DNA of 56,587 bases, taken from positions 1 through 56,587 of the forward strand of contig JAGOTG010000016.1 of the NCBI GenBank assembly GCA_018061965.1, read 5' to 3'. The position numbers and the translations under genes were made by a program. Positions 43,948 to 53,880 of this stretch are shown piece by piece. The DNA is from Legionellaceae bacterium (lineage in GTDB: Bacteria; Pseudomonadota; Gammaproteobacteria; Legionellales; Legionellaceae). Numbering within the stretch: position 1 is the stretch's first letter; the number at the start of each line of letters is the position of its first letter. The notes below the pieces were generated by a model. The model was given only the letters and a program-made list of their open reading frames with translations. It was not told the origin of the DNA and did no database searches.

Positions 43948-44217
43948 TGATGTATTTTTCTTCCGCAGTAATGCTATCAGAGGAGCACAAGGGCACTCAT
44001 CCTCATCAGCAGGCTATGCGTTAAAGACGCATTGACCAATAAGCAGCTATACTAAATTGACCAATTCAGCAGTGTCAAGTCTAGTACAAGTTCAACTTGA
44101 TTTTGTACAGCTGTGTCCAGCAATATTAAAGAATTAGGGAAAGTGGTTTATAGTTATGATAGTAATTTCCCTCATTTTTTAGTACATTAGTATTTTCAAA
44201 ATAGACCTTAACGACTT

Positions 44218-46920
44218 ATGCTTAATACCCTTATTAAAAAAATCTTCGGCAGCCGCAATGATCGTACTTTACAGCGACTAAGTAAAACTGTGGCTAAAAT
44301 CAATGCGTTGGAACCAGAAATCCAAGCGTTGAGTGATACCGCATTAGCCGCTAAAACCAATGAATTTAAGGCGCGTCTTGCTCAAGGGGAAACCCTAGAT
44401 TCCTTGTTGCCAGAAGCCTTTGCTGTGGTACGCGAAGTATCGCAACGAACTTTGGGTTTGCGCCATTTTGATGTACAGCTCGTAGGCGGAATGGTTTTGC
44501 ATGAAGGTAAAATTGCAGAACAACGTACCGGCGAAGGAAAAACGCTGGTGGCAACGTTACCATCATATTTGAATGCCCTCACGGGACATAGCGTCCACAT
44601 TGTAACGGTCAATGATTATTTAGCCAAACGCGACAGCCAATGGAAGCGACCCATATTTGAATTTTTGGGTATGACAGTTGGGGTCATTTATCCTGATATG
44701 CCCTTCTCAGATAAAAAAGCAGCTTATCGTTGTGATATCGTATACGGTACCAATAATGAATTTGGTTTCGATTATCTACGCGATAATATGGCGTTTTCTT
44801 TGGAAGAAAAAGTTCAGCATACTCTGAATTTTGCTGTCATCGACGAAGTCGACTCCATTCTGATTGACGAAGCACGGACACCGCTGATTATTTCCGGTGC
44901 CGCTGAAGATAGCTCGGCTTTGTATATCAAAATCAATACGCTTATTCCCAAACTGATTATTCAGAAAGAAGAAAACGACGAAGGTCACTACACTATTGAT
45001 GAAAAACAAAAGCAGGCTTATTTGACCGAAGCAGGCCATCAATTTATTGAAGACTTACTAATTGAAAATCAATTACTGAATCCAGGCGAAAGTTTATACC
45101 ATGCCAGCAATATTTTACTGATGCATCATGTCAATGCAGCATTGCGTGCCCATACCATGTATCACCGCGACATCGAATATATTGTTCAAAACGACCAAGT
45201 AGTGATTGTCGATGAACATACTGGTCGAACCATGCCAGGTCGGCGTTGGTCAGACGGCTTACATCAATCAGTAGAAGCCAAAGAAGGTGTGGCGATTCAA
45301 AATGAGAATCAAACCTTGGCATCGATTACTTTTCAAAATTTCTTCCGCTTATATCAGAAACTGTCTGGGATGACAGGGACTGCAGACACCGAAGCCTATG
45401 AATTCCAGCAAATCTATAATCTTGAGGTCGTGGTAATCCCAACCAATCGCCCTATGTTACGTCAGGATCAAAGCGATTTAGTATATCTGACTCAAGAAGA
45501 CAAATATCAGGCAGTGATAGAAGATGTACGCGCCTGCGTCGAAAAGCAGCAACCCGTTTTGGTGGGCACTGCATCCATCGAAGCTTCTGAATTACTGAGC
45601 CATATGCTGACTAAGGCTAAAATCAAACATCAAGTTCTCAATGCAAAATTTCATGAGAAAGAAGCGCATATTATTGCAGAAGCCGGCCGACCCGGGATGG
45701 TGACTATTGCCACCAATATGGCTGGGCGTGGCACAGATATTGTACTCGGAGGTAGTTTAAAAGCAGAATTGGCCAAATTACCAGAAGATGCGTCAGAAGA
45801 AGACCAAGCACCGATTAAAGAACAATGGCAACAGCGCCATGTAGCGGTGCTGCAAGCTGGTGGGCTTCGCATCATTGGCTCTGAACGCCACGAATCACGG
45901 CGTATTGATAATCAATTGCGCGGTCGCGCCGGACGCCAAGGCGATCCCGGCAGTACGCGTTTTTATTTATCCTTAGACGATAATTTGATGCGCATTTTTG
46001 CCTCAGAACGTGTAGCTAATATGATGCGCCGTTTGGGAATGGAACCTGGGGAGCCAATTGAGCATGGCTTGGTCACAAAAGCCATTGAAAATGCACAGAG
46101 AAAGTTAGAAGGTCATCATTTTGATATTCGCAAACAATTGCTGGGTTACGATAATGTTGCCAATGATCAACGTAAAGTCATTTATTCACAACGCGCAACC
46201 ATCATGTCGATGTCTGACCCACACGACGCTGTTGAGGCTATGACAGTAGATGTCTTAGACCAAACCGTCAATCATTTTATTCCGCCTCAAAGCTTAGAAG
46301 ATCAATGGGATATCACAGGTTTAGTGACTACTTTGGCTGAGGATTTTAGAATTGAAGCACCTATTCAGCAGTGGTGCGATGAAGATCATGCGATTCAATC
46401 AGAACAAATCAAAACCCGCGTTGGTGAATTATTAAAAATTTGTTTTGCTGAAAAAGAGAAACTTTTGGGTCCAGAGATGATGCACTCCTTTGAAAAATCC
46501 ATTATTTTGCAAAGCTTGGATAATCATTGGCGCGAACATTTGGCATCCATGGACCATCTGCGCCAAGGTATTCACCTGCGTGGTTATGCTCAAAAAGATC
46601 CAAAACAAGAATATAAACGCGAATCATTTGAATTGTTTACCTCCATGTTAGACTCACTCAAGTACGATATCGTAAAATTAATTGTTTCAGTAGAGATCAG
46701 CTCCGAAGCAGATTTAGAACAAGTTGAGGCACAAAGACGGGCTGAAGCTGCGGTCACAGAATTAGAATTTATCCATCATGATCCTCTTGCAGAAGAGCAA
46801 GAATATGAAAGTCCTGCTCAGATAACTTTCCGGCATGAAAATAAAAAATTAGGCCGTAATGATCTTTGCCATTGTCAATCTGGAAAAAAATATAAGCATT
46901 GTCATGGGCGCTTGGCGTGA
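44218..46920 (+). CDS. secA: Protein translocase subunit SecA
   Basis: The 900-residue motor ATPase drives preprotein export through SecYEG. Walker A is in [15 protein letters not shown], Walker B in [19 protein letters not shown], helicase-like motif VI in [13 protein letters not shown], and [12 protein letters not shown] is well conserved. The C-terminus ends in the SecB-binding zinc finger ([14 protein letters not shown], CxCx8CH). The length is normal. The next gene, mutT, overlaps it by 4 bp (GTGA), the secA-mutT order known from other gammaproteobacteria. No secM was found upstream. The 270-bp leader (43948-44217) holds only a weak 6-bp inverted repeat (44137-44142 / 44166-44171) before a T-run. 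Confidence 0.98.
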   Translation: MLNTLIKKIFGSRNDRTLQRLSKTVAKINALEPEIQALSDTALAAKTNEFKARLAQGETLDSLLPEAFAVVREVSQRTLGLRHFDVQLVGGMVLHEGKIAEQRTGEGKTLVATLPSYLNALTGHSVHIVTVNDYLAKRDSQWKRPIFEFLGMTVGVIYPDMPFSDKKAAYRCDIVYGTNNEFGFDYLRDNMAFSLEEKVQHTLNFAVIDEVDSILIDEARTPLIISGAAEDSSALYIKINTLIPKLIIQKEENDEGHYTIDEKQKQAYLTEAGHQFIEDLLIENQLLNPGESLYHASNILLMHHVNAALRAHTMYHRDIEYIVQNDQVVIVDEHTGRTMPGRRWSDGLHQSVEAKEGVAIQNENQTLASITFQNFFRLYQKLSGMTGTADTEAYEFQQIYNLEVVVIPTNRPMLRQDQSDLVYLTQEDKYQAVIEDVRACVEKQQPVLVGTASIEASELLSHMLTKAKIKHQVLNAKFHEKEAHIIAEAGRPGMVTIATNMAGRGTDIVLGGSLKAELAKLPEDASEEDQAPIKEQWQQRHVAVLQAGGLRIIGSERHESRRIDNQLRGRAGRQGDPGSTRFYLSLDDNLMRIFASERVANMMRRLGMEPGEPIEHGLVTKAIENAQRKLEGHHFDIRKQLLGYDNVANDQRKVIYSQRATIMSMSDPHDAVEAMTVDVLDQTVNHFIPPQSLEDQWDITGLVTTLAEDFRIEAPIQQWCDEDHAIQSEQIKTRVGELLKICFAEKEKLLGPEMMHSFEKSIILQSLDNHWREHLASMDHLRQGIHLRGYAQKDPKQEYKRESFELFTSMLDSLKYDIVKLIVSVEISSEADLEQVEAQRRAEAAVTELEFIHHDPLAEEQEYESPAQITFRHENKKLGRNDLCHCQSGKKYKHCHGRLA

Positions 46921-47306
46921 AAGTTGCAGTTGGCGTTATTTATGACCCTTTGCACGGAATCTTAATCACGCAACGCGCAGCGCACGCTTCAAGTGGCGGC
47001 TTGTGGGAGTTTCCTGGTGGTAAATTGGAAAAAAATGAAACCCCTGAAGCCGCTCTAATTCGCGAGGTCAAAGAGGAAGTCAATTTAGAAGTGCGGCGAT
47101 GTGATTTTATTACTCAAATAGACGCCCAACGCCCTGATGGTCTTTTATCATTGTATGTTTTTTGGGTACACGATTTTACAGGACAAGCCATACGATTAGA
47201 GTCCCAAGCGAATTTACTATGGGCTCCCCCTATGACATTGCAAAAATATCAGTTTCCTCCGACTAATTCGCATATTTTGACCTGGATCAATCAAAAATTT
47301 TTATAA
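46917..47306 (+). CDS. mutT: 8-oxo-dGTP diphosphatase MutT
   Basis: The 129-residue Nudix hydrolase has the same length as E. coli MutT. It removes 8-oxo-dGTP from the nucleotide pool. The Nudix box is [23 protein letters not shown], with REVKEE intact and the usual Gly after EE replaced by Asn. EFPGGK precedes it. The GTG start at 46917 overlaps the secA stop (GTGA) and gives (M)KVAVGVIYD, matching MutT N-termini. An upstream in-frame TTG at 46899 is less likely. Confidence 0.92.
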   Translation: MKVAVGVIYDPLHGILITQRAAHASSGGLWEFPGGKLEKNETPEAALIREVKEEVNLEVRRCDFITQIDAQRPDGLLSLYVFWVHDFTGQAIRLESQANLLWAPPMTLQKYQFPPTNSHILTWINQKFL

Positions 47307-47309
47307 CCA

Positions 47310-47376
47310 CAACTTTTGCAAAACTCTGAGTTCGAGGAAAAATTTAATGAAGAGCTTGGGGTTTTACGTAAGTCCT
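47310..47376. repeat. Shortened copy of the 121-bp palindromic element
   Basis: The ends caacttttgcaaaactc (left) and gttttacgtaagtcct (right) correspond to the terminal repeats of the elements at 36208 and 38261, and the ttcgagg block is shared. The centre is deleted, leaving 67 bp that can form a hairpin directly after mutT, where it could serve as a terminator. Confidence 0.55.
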
Positions 47377-47436
47377 GCTTGTGAATTAAGCTGATCCTCA
47401 GTATGATTAAGCCATACAAATTGTTTAGGATAAAGC

Positions 47437-48309
47437 ATGTTTCATGGAAGTATTGTAGCGTTGATAACACCATTTCTGGATGGGAAAGTCGATGTTGAGC
47501 GGCTGCATGAATTAGTAGAATATCATATAGAAAATGGCACCAATGCAATCGTGGCGGCAGGTACCACAGGGGAATCTGGCACATTAGAGCTGCAAGAAAA
47601 AATTTTGGTTTTTAAAACGGTTATCGAACTAGTTAATGAACGCATACCAGTCATTGCCGGTACTTCCTGCAATGCCACGAAAGAGTGTATTCATTTAACT
47701 CAAGTGGCGATGGATTGCGGTGCTCATGCTGCGCTTATCATGACACCGGCTTATATCAAGCCCACACAAGAAGGCTTATATCAGCACTATCGCCATATCG
47801 CAGAAGCCGTAGCGATTCCCATTATTTTGTATAATGTTCCGTCTAGAACCAGTTGTGATCTTCTGCCGGAAACTGTAGCACGACTCAGCGCTATTTCTAA
47901 TATTATTGGTATCAAAGAAGCGACGGGACGATTTGAACGATTGGAGCAATTGCTTACCATTCAACCTAATCCCATTGATATCTATAGTGGTGATGATGCA
48001 ACTGCTGCCCAATGGATGTTAGCTGGAGCCAAAGGTGTCATCTCTGTCGCGGCTAATGTCGCACCCAGATTGATGGCAAAGCTCTGTGATGCTGCATTAG
48101 ATGGTGACATGACGCAATGTTTAGAACTGAATGAGCGGCTCATGCCCTTGTATCATCAGCTATTTGTAGAATCTAATCCCATTCCAGTAAAATGGGCTGC
48201 CCATAAAATGGGATTATTGAATGATGAAATTCGTTTACCCTTGACGCGCTTATCAGAGCAACATCGCCCTGCTCTAGAAGATGTTTTGAGCAAACTCGGT
48301 TTGATGTAA
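47437..48309 (+). CDS. dapA: 4-hydroxy-tetrahydrodipicolinate synthase
   Basis: The 290-residue enzyme condenses pyruvate with aspartate semialdehyde, the first committed step of lysine/diaminopimelate synthesis. The Schiff-base Lys160 lies in IIGIKEATG, Tyr132 in LYNVPSRT, and the Thr pair in [11 protein letters not shown]. It is followed after 5 bp by a short lipoprotein gene, recalling the dapA-bamC operon of enterobacteria. Confidence 0.96.
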   Translation: MFHGSIVALITPFLDGKVDVERLHELVEYHIENGTNAIVAAGTTGESGTLELQEKILVFKTVIELVNERIPVIAGTSCNATKECIHLTQVAMDCGAHAALIMTPAYIKPTQEGLYQHYRHIAEAVAIPIILYNVPSRTSCDLLPETVARLSAISNIIGIKEATGRFERLEQLLTIQPNPIDIYSGDDATAAQWMLAGAKGVISVAANVAPRLMAKLCDAALDGDMTQCLELNERLMPLYHQLFVESNPIPVKWAAHKMGLLNDEIRLPLTRLSEQHRPALEDVLSKLGLM

Positions 48310-48314
48310 CTAGC

Positions 48315-48566
48315 ATGAGGTTTATTTTGAAAAGAATCGTCACAATTTTTATTTTTTTACAGGCATTGTCAGGATGTGCTTTGTTGCCTTCCTCAGAATT
48401 TTCCAGTAATGATACGCACGAATATTTACATAGCCGGAATGGTCAAAACTTAGTGATTAACCAACCATTAACTGACAGTAATATAAGTGATTTTTATCAA
48501 TTACCGAATCAGACAAAACCTGCAAAAATCAGTATCAAACCACCGGTTATTCCTACTGAAGGATAA
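48315..48566 (+). CDS. Short lipoprotein resembling the N-terminal tail of BamC
   Basis: The 83-residue lipoprotein has a lipobox LSGC, with the lipidated Cys at about 21. The mature part of about 60 residues is polar and contains HEYLHSRNGQNLVINQPL, SDFYQLPN and IKPPVIP. These resemble the extended segment of BamC (YLxA...L.VP.GL...Y.IP...PP) that binds BamD. The two helix-grip domains of BamC are absent. Position directly after dapA supports a minimal BamC-type protein. The resemblance is weak and rests partly on synteny. Confidence 0.6.
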   Translation: MRFILKRIVTIFIFLQALSGCALLPSSEFSSNDTHEYLHSRNGQNLVINQPLTDSNISDFYQLPNQTKPAKISIKPPVIPTEG

Positions 48567-48583
48567 TGGTACGTTAGGCGTTT

Positions 48584-51109
48584 ATGAACCATACACTGGA
48601 TTTGTTCAAATACATGCACGAAGGTGCTGTGGTTCTCACGCCGAACAATCGCCTGAGTCTACATCTCATCCAAAATTACGATAAACTGTATCGGCAAAAT
48701 CAAACCGGTCCATTGGTCAAACCTCTGTGCTTTTCTTATGAGGCATGGTTGCAAGATGCCTTTCAGCAAACCACTCAGCGTCTTACACAACGAGTGCATC
48801 CCATTTTGCTCTCCCATCATCAGCAACGCTATATGTGGAAACAGGTTTTGGAGGAACAACAGGAGTATCCTGTTTCCCCAGAATTACTAGACATGGTTCA
48901 AGATGCATGGCAACGCTGTATTTTTTGGCAAATTTCCCCCGATCATCCTGCTTTGCAACATAATCATCATACTCGTTGTTTTCAGCGCTGGTACCAGTTA
49001 TTTCAACAAAATTTAGACAGTCAAAGTGCCATTACCACTGCTCAGATCCCTATTTACCTCATCCAAACAGGATTCTCTATCCCAAGTTCACTCATGATAT
49101 GGACTTGTTTTGATGAATTTAGCCCGCTCCAAAAACACTTGCAACAAACCCTGCGAGATCAAAACTGTCGACAGTTATTTGACGATTATCAAGAAAAACC
49201 TATTGATGGCCATTGTTTCCCCGCTAAGAATCAGCAAGAAGAACTACACCAAGCCATCGCGTGGACTCAGCAACGACTCAGCGCTGGCGATCAACACATC
49301 GCCATCATCGTTCCCGAATTACAAACTCAAATTCAAACTATACAAACCCTATTTGCCCACTCTTTTTCTTCTGAGCTGTATAATATTTCATACGGCAAGC
49401 CTTTATTAGACTACCCCATTATCAGCACCGCACTCCATTGGTTGGCTTTAGACTCCCAGCGCATCAACGCACAGCAAATACGGGTACTTCTCCAATCCCC
49501 TTTTATTGGGGGTGGTCAAACAGAGTTTTCTGCTCGAAGTCAAATGCTGCAAGATAGCGCTCTAATGACCGTTTCCGATTTATCTTGGAACGATTTTTTA
49601 AATCAGATCAAAGTTTCTGCTCCCCTACTTCATGCTTGTTTACAAGCACTCTCCCCCTACCCTCAAACAGCCAGTCCTTATGCCTGGACTCAGCATTTTA
49701 AACAGCGCCTCCATTTACTGGGCTTTCCTGGTGACATTGAGATTAATTCTAATCTTTATCAATGTTTGAATCGTTTTCATTTATTATTTGATGAGTTGAT
49801 GAGTCTGAATGCATTAACCAATACGCTCTCAGCGCAAGATGCCATTCAGGCACTACGTGAGTTAAGCGCATCCGTATTATTTCAAGTTCAGAAGCCACGC
49901 ACCCCGATTACAGTTTTAGGAATCTTAGAGGCATCTGGCTGCCGTTACGATAGTATCTGGATTACAAATTTAACCGACCAATGTCTGCCACAAAAAACCA
50001 AATTCTCGCCTTTTTTGCCTATTCATTTACAAAAAACCATGGTCATGCCCCACAGCGACGCTCAAAATGAGTTTGAACGTGCGCAATTAGTATTACGCCG
50101 CTTTGGTTATGCCTGTCGTTCTATAGTTTACAGTTACCCCTGTTCTATAGGAGATCAGCCACAGCTGCCCTCGACTCTCATTGCCCATTACCCTCATCAT
50201 ACACCCATCTCCAGTCAGGAGCCTGACCTAATATGTGCTTTAGAAGATTATTCTGAAAACTACGCTCATCCTCCTAAACTGAATGAAAAATTATCTGGAG
50301 GTACCGCTCTACTAGCTAGTCAAGCCAAATGCCCTTTTCAAGCTTTTGCAGCGCATCGTCTCAAAATAAAATCCAATCCAAGCATTACAGATGGCCTTGA
50401 CTTGGCTGAACGGGGACAAATTTTACATCGAGTTATGGAGACAATCTGGAACAAACTCGAAAGTAAAGCCAATTTATTACGCCTGTCTGCCGAGCAATTG
50501 GACAGCGTGATTCAACACAGCATCCAAACGACCCTAGACTCTTTCCTAAGCGATTATCCCGGTAGCTTGTCTGCTTTGGCTCAAGAGGTCGAATATCAAC
50601 GCCTCAACCGTTTAATTGATGCTTGTTTGGCGTGGGAAAAACGGCGCGAACCGTTTAAAATTTCATCACTAGAGCAATCCTACCATATCAACTTAGCTGG
50701 ATTGTCTTTACAAATTCGAGTCGATCGTTTGGATCACGGTTTAGAACAAGAAAATCAAATTGTCATTGATTATAAAACCAGTTTGCCCACAACCAAACCT
50801 TGGTTAGAAGAACGACCCGAAGCACCTCAATTACTACTATACGCTTTACTAGATCCCAAAATTAATACTTTGATCTTCATTCAATTAAAGGCTGGTCGTA
50901 TTACACTGCAAGGACTCAGTGCTATTCCTTGTGAGGAACCTGGCATGCAAACCCTGCGAGACAATGAATCATGGACAAAGTACCGTCAACATTGGGAACA
51001 AGAATTAACGCTATTAGCCACTGAGATCCAACAAGGGCACTGTGAACCCACACCCAAACGCAGTAGCCTGTGTCAGCAATGCGCATTCCCAAGTTTATGT
51101 AGAGTATAA
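48584..51109 (+). CDS. AddB/RecB-like PD-(D/E)XK nuclease, probable DNA repair protein
   Basis: The protein has 841 residues. The N-terminal ~550 residues resemble an inactivated helicase fold (AVVLTPNNRLSLHLIQ near the start, no good Walker A). The C-terminal ~270 residues are a nuclease of the PD-(D/E)XK type: ERGQILHRVMETIW, IRVDRLDHGLEQENQIVIDYKT (catalytic D..D-x-K) and QLLLYALL. Cys583 (AKCPFQAFAAHRL) plus Cys830, Cys833 and Cys839 (CQQCAFPSLC) match the AddB-type iron-sulfur ligand set. It corresponds to the family of probable DNA repair proteins usually found next to an AddA-like UvrD helicase. No such helicase is adjacent here. It is last in the dapA operon. Confidence 0.8.
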   Translation: MNHTLDLFKYMHEGAVVLTPNNRLSLHLIQNYDKLYRQNQTGPLVKPLCFSYEAWLQDAFQQTTQRLTQRVHPILLSHHQQRYMWKQVLEEQQEYPVSPELLDMVQDAWQRCIFWQISPDHPALQHNHHTRCFQRWYQLFQQNLDSQSAITTAQIPIYLIQTGFSIPSSLMIWTCFDEFSPLQKHLQQTLRDQNCRQLFDDYQEKPIDGHCFPAKNQQEELHQAIAWTQQRLSAGDQHIAIIVPELQTQIQTIQTLFAHSFSSELYNISYGKPLLDYPIISTALHWLALDSQRINAQQIRVLLQSPFIGGGQTEFSARSQMLQDSALMTVSDLSWNDFLNQIKVSAPLLHACLQALSPYPQTASPYAWTQHFKQRLHLLGFPGDIEINSNLYQCLNRFHLLFDELMSLNALTNTLSAQDAIQALRELSASVLFQVQKPRTPITVLGILEASGCRYDSIWITNLTDQCLPQKTKFSPFLPIHLQKTMVMPHSDAQNEFERAQLVLRRFGYACRSIVYSYPCSIGDQPQLPSTLIAHYPHHTPISSQEPDLICALEDYSENYAHPPKLNEKLSGGTALLASQAKCPFQAFAAHRLKIKSNPSITDGLDLAERGQILHRVMETIWNKLESKANLLRLSAEQLDSVIQHSIQTTLDSFLSDYPGSLSALAQEVEYQRLNRLIDACLAWEKRREPFKISSLEQSYHINLAGLSLQIRVDRLDHGLEQENQIVIDYKTSLPTTKPWLEERPEAPQLLLYALLDPKINTLIFIQLKAGRITLQGLSAIPCEEPGMQTLRDNESWTKYRQHWEQELTLLATEIQQGHCEPTPKRSSLCQQCAFPSLCRV

Positions 51110-51115
51110 TCGCGC

Positions 51116-52519
51116 TCAAAGCTTGGTTACATTGACTCGAAGACCCTTTATTTTTCCAGTTTTGAAATATTGGATTGCCTGTACGAAATGATGTTTGTTG
51201 ATCGCAAAGTAAGATTTAATCGGTAATACATCAATTTTCCCAATTGCATCACCAGGTAAAGCAGCTTCCTTAGTCAAAGCACCCAAAATATCGCCCGCCC
51301 TAACTTTATCCTTCTTCCCAAGATCCAAACACAAAGTCACCATTTGGGGTAAAACAGGCTTGAGGTCAGTCGGTTTTATTTCATCAAGAGTGGACCAAAT
51401 CACAGGATGTTGTTGGACATTTTCTAGTGCACAAATACGTTGCGCATCCGCTACCGTCGTCAAAGTGATGGCAAGGCCTTTATTACCAGCACGGCCTGTG
51501 CGCCCAATACGATGGGTATGCACATCCGACTCAAAAGCTAACTCATAATTAATCACTAAAGGGAGCTCTTTAATATCAAGCCCTCGTGCAGCCACATCGG
51601 TCGCAACTAAGATAGAACAACTTTTATTCGTAAATTGGATAATCGACAAATCTCGATCGATTTGTTCCATATCACCATTTAAAGCCAGCGCAGAAAACCC
51701 TTCCGCAATCAGTTTGTCCACAACCTCCACAGTGCGTTGCTTGGTATTACAAAAAATCAGCGCCGAGCTGGGTTTATATTGTTTCAATAATGAGATTAAT
51801 ACGGGAAGTTTATGACGGCCGTCCACTTCATAAAACTTCTGCTCTATCTGTTGTGCAGCTTGATCTTCTTCGATAAACACTTCTTTAGGATCTCGCATCA
51901 TGGTGTGAGACATTGTTTTAATCTCAGGGGGATACGTTGCGGAAAACAACAATGTCTGGCGCTTTTTAGGACATTGTTGAGCAATAGCTTGTATTGCGTC
52001 AAAAAAGCCCATATCAAGCATTCTATCCGCTTCGTCTAAAGTGAGTAGATTTAAATGCTCCAGCACTAATGATCCTGAATCCAGGTGCTTTTGTACCCGC
52101 CCTGGGGTACCAATAATAATATGCGCACCGTGTCTTAACGAGTCCAATTGGGGTTTCATCGGCATGCCGCCCGATAAATTAATGATTTTAACATTCGGTA
52201 TCTGGCGCGCAAGCTGGCGCATAACTTGACTCACTTGCTCAGCAAGTTCGCGAGTGGGGCATAATACCAAGGCTTGAACTGCAAAAAATTTTAAATTTAA
52301 GCCATTTAAAATAGTTAAGCCAAAGGCTACTGTTTTTCCACTCCCCGTATTGGCTCTGGCAATCATATCATCGCCATTCAGGAGGCCAGGTAGGCAACGT
52401 TCTTGTATGGGCGTCATCGTTTTAAACTCTAACGACATTAAATTTTTCACTAAAGAGTCTATTAAGCCCAATTGTGAGAAATCATTATTAGATAGGGATG
52501 GCATCTCTGCTTCATGCAT
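51116..52519 (-). CDS. dbpA: ATP-dependent RNA helicase DbpA
   Basis: The 467-residue DEAD-box helicase acts in 50S ribosome assembly. Motifs: Q motif (MTPIQERCLPGLL), ARANTGSGKT (I), PTRELA (Ia), GTPGR, LDEADRML (DEAD), FSATY (SAT), VATDVAARGLDIK and HRIGRTGRAG (VI). The last ~75 residues (VTLCLDLGKKDKVRAGDILGAL ... GKIKGLRVNV) are the DbpA RNA-binding domain that recognises 23S rRNA hairpin 92. It is convergent with the nuclease gene, with only 6 bp between the stop codons. Confidence 0.92.
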   Translation of the reverse strand: MHEAEMPSLSNNDFSQLGLIDSLVKNLMSLEFKTMTPIQERCLPGLLNGDDMIARANTGSGKTVAFGLTILNGLNLKFFAVQALVLCPTRELAEQVSQVMRQLARQIPNVKIINLSGGMPMKPQLDSLRHGAHIIIGTPGRVQKHLDSGSLVLEHLNLLTLDEADRMLDMGFFDAIQAIAQQCPKKRQTLLFSATYPPEIKTMSHTMMRDPKEVFIEEDQAAQQIEQKFYEVDGRHKLPVLISLLKQYKPSSALIFCNTKQRTVEVVDKLIAEGFSALALNGDMEQIDRDLSIIQFTNKSCSILVATDVAARGLDIKELPLVINYELAFESDVHTHRIGRTGRAGNKGLAITLTTVADAQRICALENVQQHPVIWSTLDEIKPTDLKPVLPQMVTLCLDLGKKDKVRAGDILGALTKEAALPGDAIGKIDVLPIKSYFAINKHHFVQAIQYFKTGKIKGLRVNVTKL

Positions 52520-52621
52520 AATACTTCTTCAACTTGTTTAAAAAAATAAAATGGATAATAGCATACATTCATGCTAATTTGGAGCAATCTTTCGGAATAA
52601 CTCTATTCAATTGAGTTCAAA

Positions 52622-53050
52622 TCAACGGGTTAATCTCCACTGAACCACAATAGGAGAATTATCAGCGATATGTCCAGTGTCGTTGTGTTCTTCCGAGAAA
52701 TACAAATGGATTTTATTTGTTTTGAGTACGTACCCATGGCTCAAAAACATACCTTGAAAAGGAGTGATATCAGTAAAAAAACTGGCAATACCGTTGTCAC
52801 CACAGGTGTAAGTTAATAGAATTAATTTGCGCCGACCCTCTTCTGATTGCATTCTAAAAACAATGGTCTGGTCGCTAAAAATAGCATGCGGAACAGTGGT
52901 AGGATCTGAAACATAGCCATAGAGTGCGGTTTGCTTTTCTAGTACGCAATCTGTACCGGTCGCGTTAGTGATCTTTACAATGACAGGATTATTTTTTGCA
53001 AAAATAACGCTAGAATATAGCATTAAAAAACCAAATAATATTTTTTTCAA
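52622..53050 (-). CDS. Secreted protein, paralogue 2 of a tandem pair
   Basis: The 142-residue protein has a signal peptide (MKKILFGFLMLYSSVIFAK). The mature region is beta-rich and similar to the neighbour at 53068-53487: KITNATGTDC versus KISNAMSSDC, YGYVSDPTTVPHAIFSDQTIVFRM versus GHVSDHTSIPMVIHPNQTATFMM, and LLTYTC versus LLTYVC, with two conserved cysteines. The start is taken as TTG at 53050 because GGAG lies 8 nt upstream and it restores a standard signal peptide. A longer reading (to 53086) overlaps the upstream gene. Function is unknown. Confidence 0.65.
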   Translation of the reverse strand: MKKILFGFLMLYSSVIFAKNNPVIVKITNATGTDCVLEKQTALYGYVSDPTTVPHAIFSDQTIVFRMQSEEGRRKLILLTYTCGDNGIASFFTDITPFQGMFLSHGYVLKTNKIHLYFSEEHNDTGHIADNSPIVVQWRLTR

Positions 53051-53067
53051 AATAGCGTCTCCAAAGA

Positions 53068-53487
53068 TCAATAAGTTAATGTCCACTCAATTTCTGAGTG
53101 ACTAAAAATTCGACCAGTGTTTTTAAAGGTTGCCCACATGTTTTTTCCATCAAATTTTTTCACTTCCAGAAGACGGTTATTAGCATTCGCATACAACGTA
53201 ATTTCTTGTTCATAGTCACAAACGTAAGTCAAAAGAAACGATTTTTCAAGATACATTCCGGACCTGTATCGCGGACCAGACCGCATCATAAAGGTTGCGG
53301 TCTGATTCGGATGAATAACCATTGGTATACTCGTATGATCAGAAACATGCCCAAATATAATAAATGGGTCTTTTAGCCTGCAATCTGATGACATGGCATT
53401 ACTGATTTTGATTTGAAACTGATCCCGAGACTCAGCCAAAATTGTGGTGGAAAACAATAAAAGACAAATTAGGAATATTTTTTTCAT
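53068..53487 (-). CDS. Secreted protein, paralogue 1 of a tandem pair
   Basis: The 139-residue protein has a clear signal peptide (MKKIFLICLLLFSTTILAES). It is homologous to the following gene (52622-53050), 17 bp downstream, so the two form an operon that arose by tandem duplication. The shared pattern is a conserved N-terminal KISNA..SDC block, a VSD..S(T)IP turn, and LLTYVC about 85 residues in. The two cysteines are conserved in both. I do not recognise the family. A periplasmic or exported role is expected. Confidence 0.68.
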   Translation of the reverse strand: MKKIFLICLLLFSTTILAESRDQFQIKISNAMSSDCRLKDPFIIFGHVSDHTSIPMVIHPNQTATFMMRSGPRYRSGMYLEKSFLLTYVCDYEQEITLYANANNRLLEVKKFDGKNMWATFKNTGRIFSHSEIEWTLTY

Positions 53488-53620
53488 ATTGAAGCAACAT
53501 GAATCAATTGCGCCTCATTATAATACATTATAAGCACAATTAAAACAAACGCAGAGCATTAACATATATCAGAACCCAAGCCTCGTCGCATTTTAAAATA
53601 TGATTTGCTCCTAAATTCAG

Positions 53621-53649
53621 TTGACAACCCATTCAAATCTCTGCAAAAT
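53621..53649 (+). promoter_or_regulatory. Sigma-70 promoter for tRNA-Gln
   Basis: TTGACA (53621-53626) is a perfect -35 hexamer. CAAAAT (53644-53649, 4/6 of the -10 consensus) follows at the optimal 17-bp spacing, putting the start of transcription near 53656, about 19 nt before the tRNA. Confidence 0.65.
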
Positions 53650-53674
53650 ACCTCCCATGTCGCAATGATGTAAT

Positions 53675-53749
53675 TGGGGTGTCGCCAAGCGGTAAGGCAC
53701 AGGGTTTTGATCCCTGCATACCTAGGTTCGAATCCTAGCACCCCAGCCA
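53675..53749 (+). tRNA. tRNA-Gln (anticodon UUG)
   Basis: The cloverleaf is complete: acceptor TGGGGTG pairs with CACCCCA, anticodon stem CAGGG/CCCTG encloses the loop TTTTGAT (anticodon TTG), and the T arm CTAGG-TTCGAAT-CCTAG is perfect. Discriminator G and CCA are encoded. A tRNA-Gln immediately upstream of prs is a common gammaproteobacterial arrangement. Confidence 0.95.
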
Positions 53750-53774
53750 TGATTTTTAAAACACAAGTAAACAG

Positions 53775-53857
53775 ATAGCAGAAAATAACGAGAAGGAATG
53801 CGGTTTCATTTTCGCCTAAATAATAATAATAATATCTTTCTTGTTGTTTTCTGCTAT
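53775..53857 (+). repeat. Long hairpin in the tRNA-Gln/prs leader
   Basis: Arms 53775-53797 (atagcagaaaataacgagaa onward) and 53835-53857 can pair over all 23 positions as RNA, 20 as Watson-Crick and 3 as G-U. The 37-nt loop ends in a short aat/taa trinucleotide run. The stem ends 23 nt before the prs ATG. It could direct RNase III-type processing between tRNA and mRNA, affect prs translation, or be a dispersed palindrome. Confidence 0.65.
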
Positions 53858-53880
53858 GTGTTTATCTATACGAGATCTCT

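Noticed and set aside
44137..44171. gggaaa/tttccc inverted repeat before secA, considered as an attenuator or SecM-like control
   Set aside because: The stem is only 6 bp with a 23-nt loop, and no secM-like peptide is encoded upstream.
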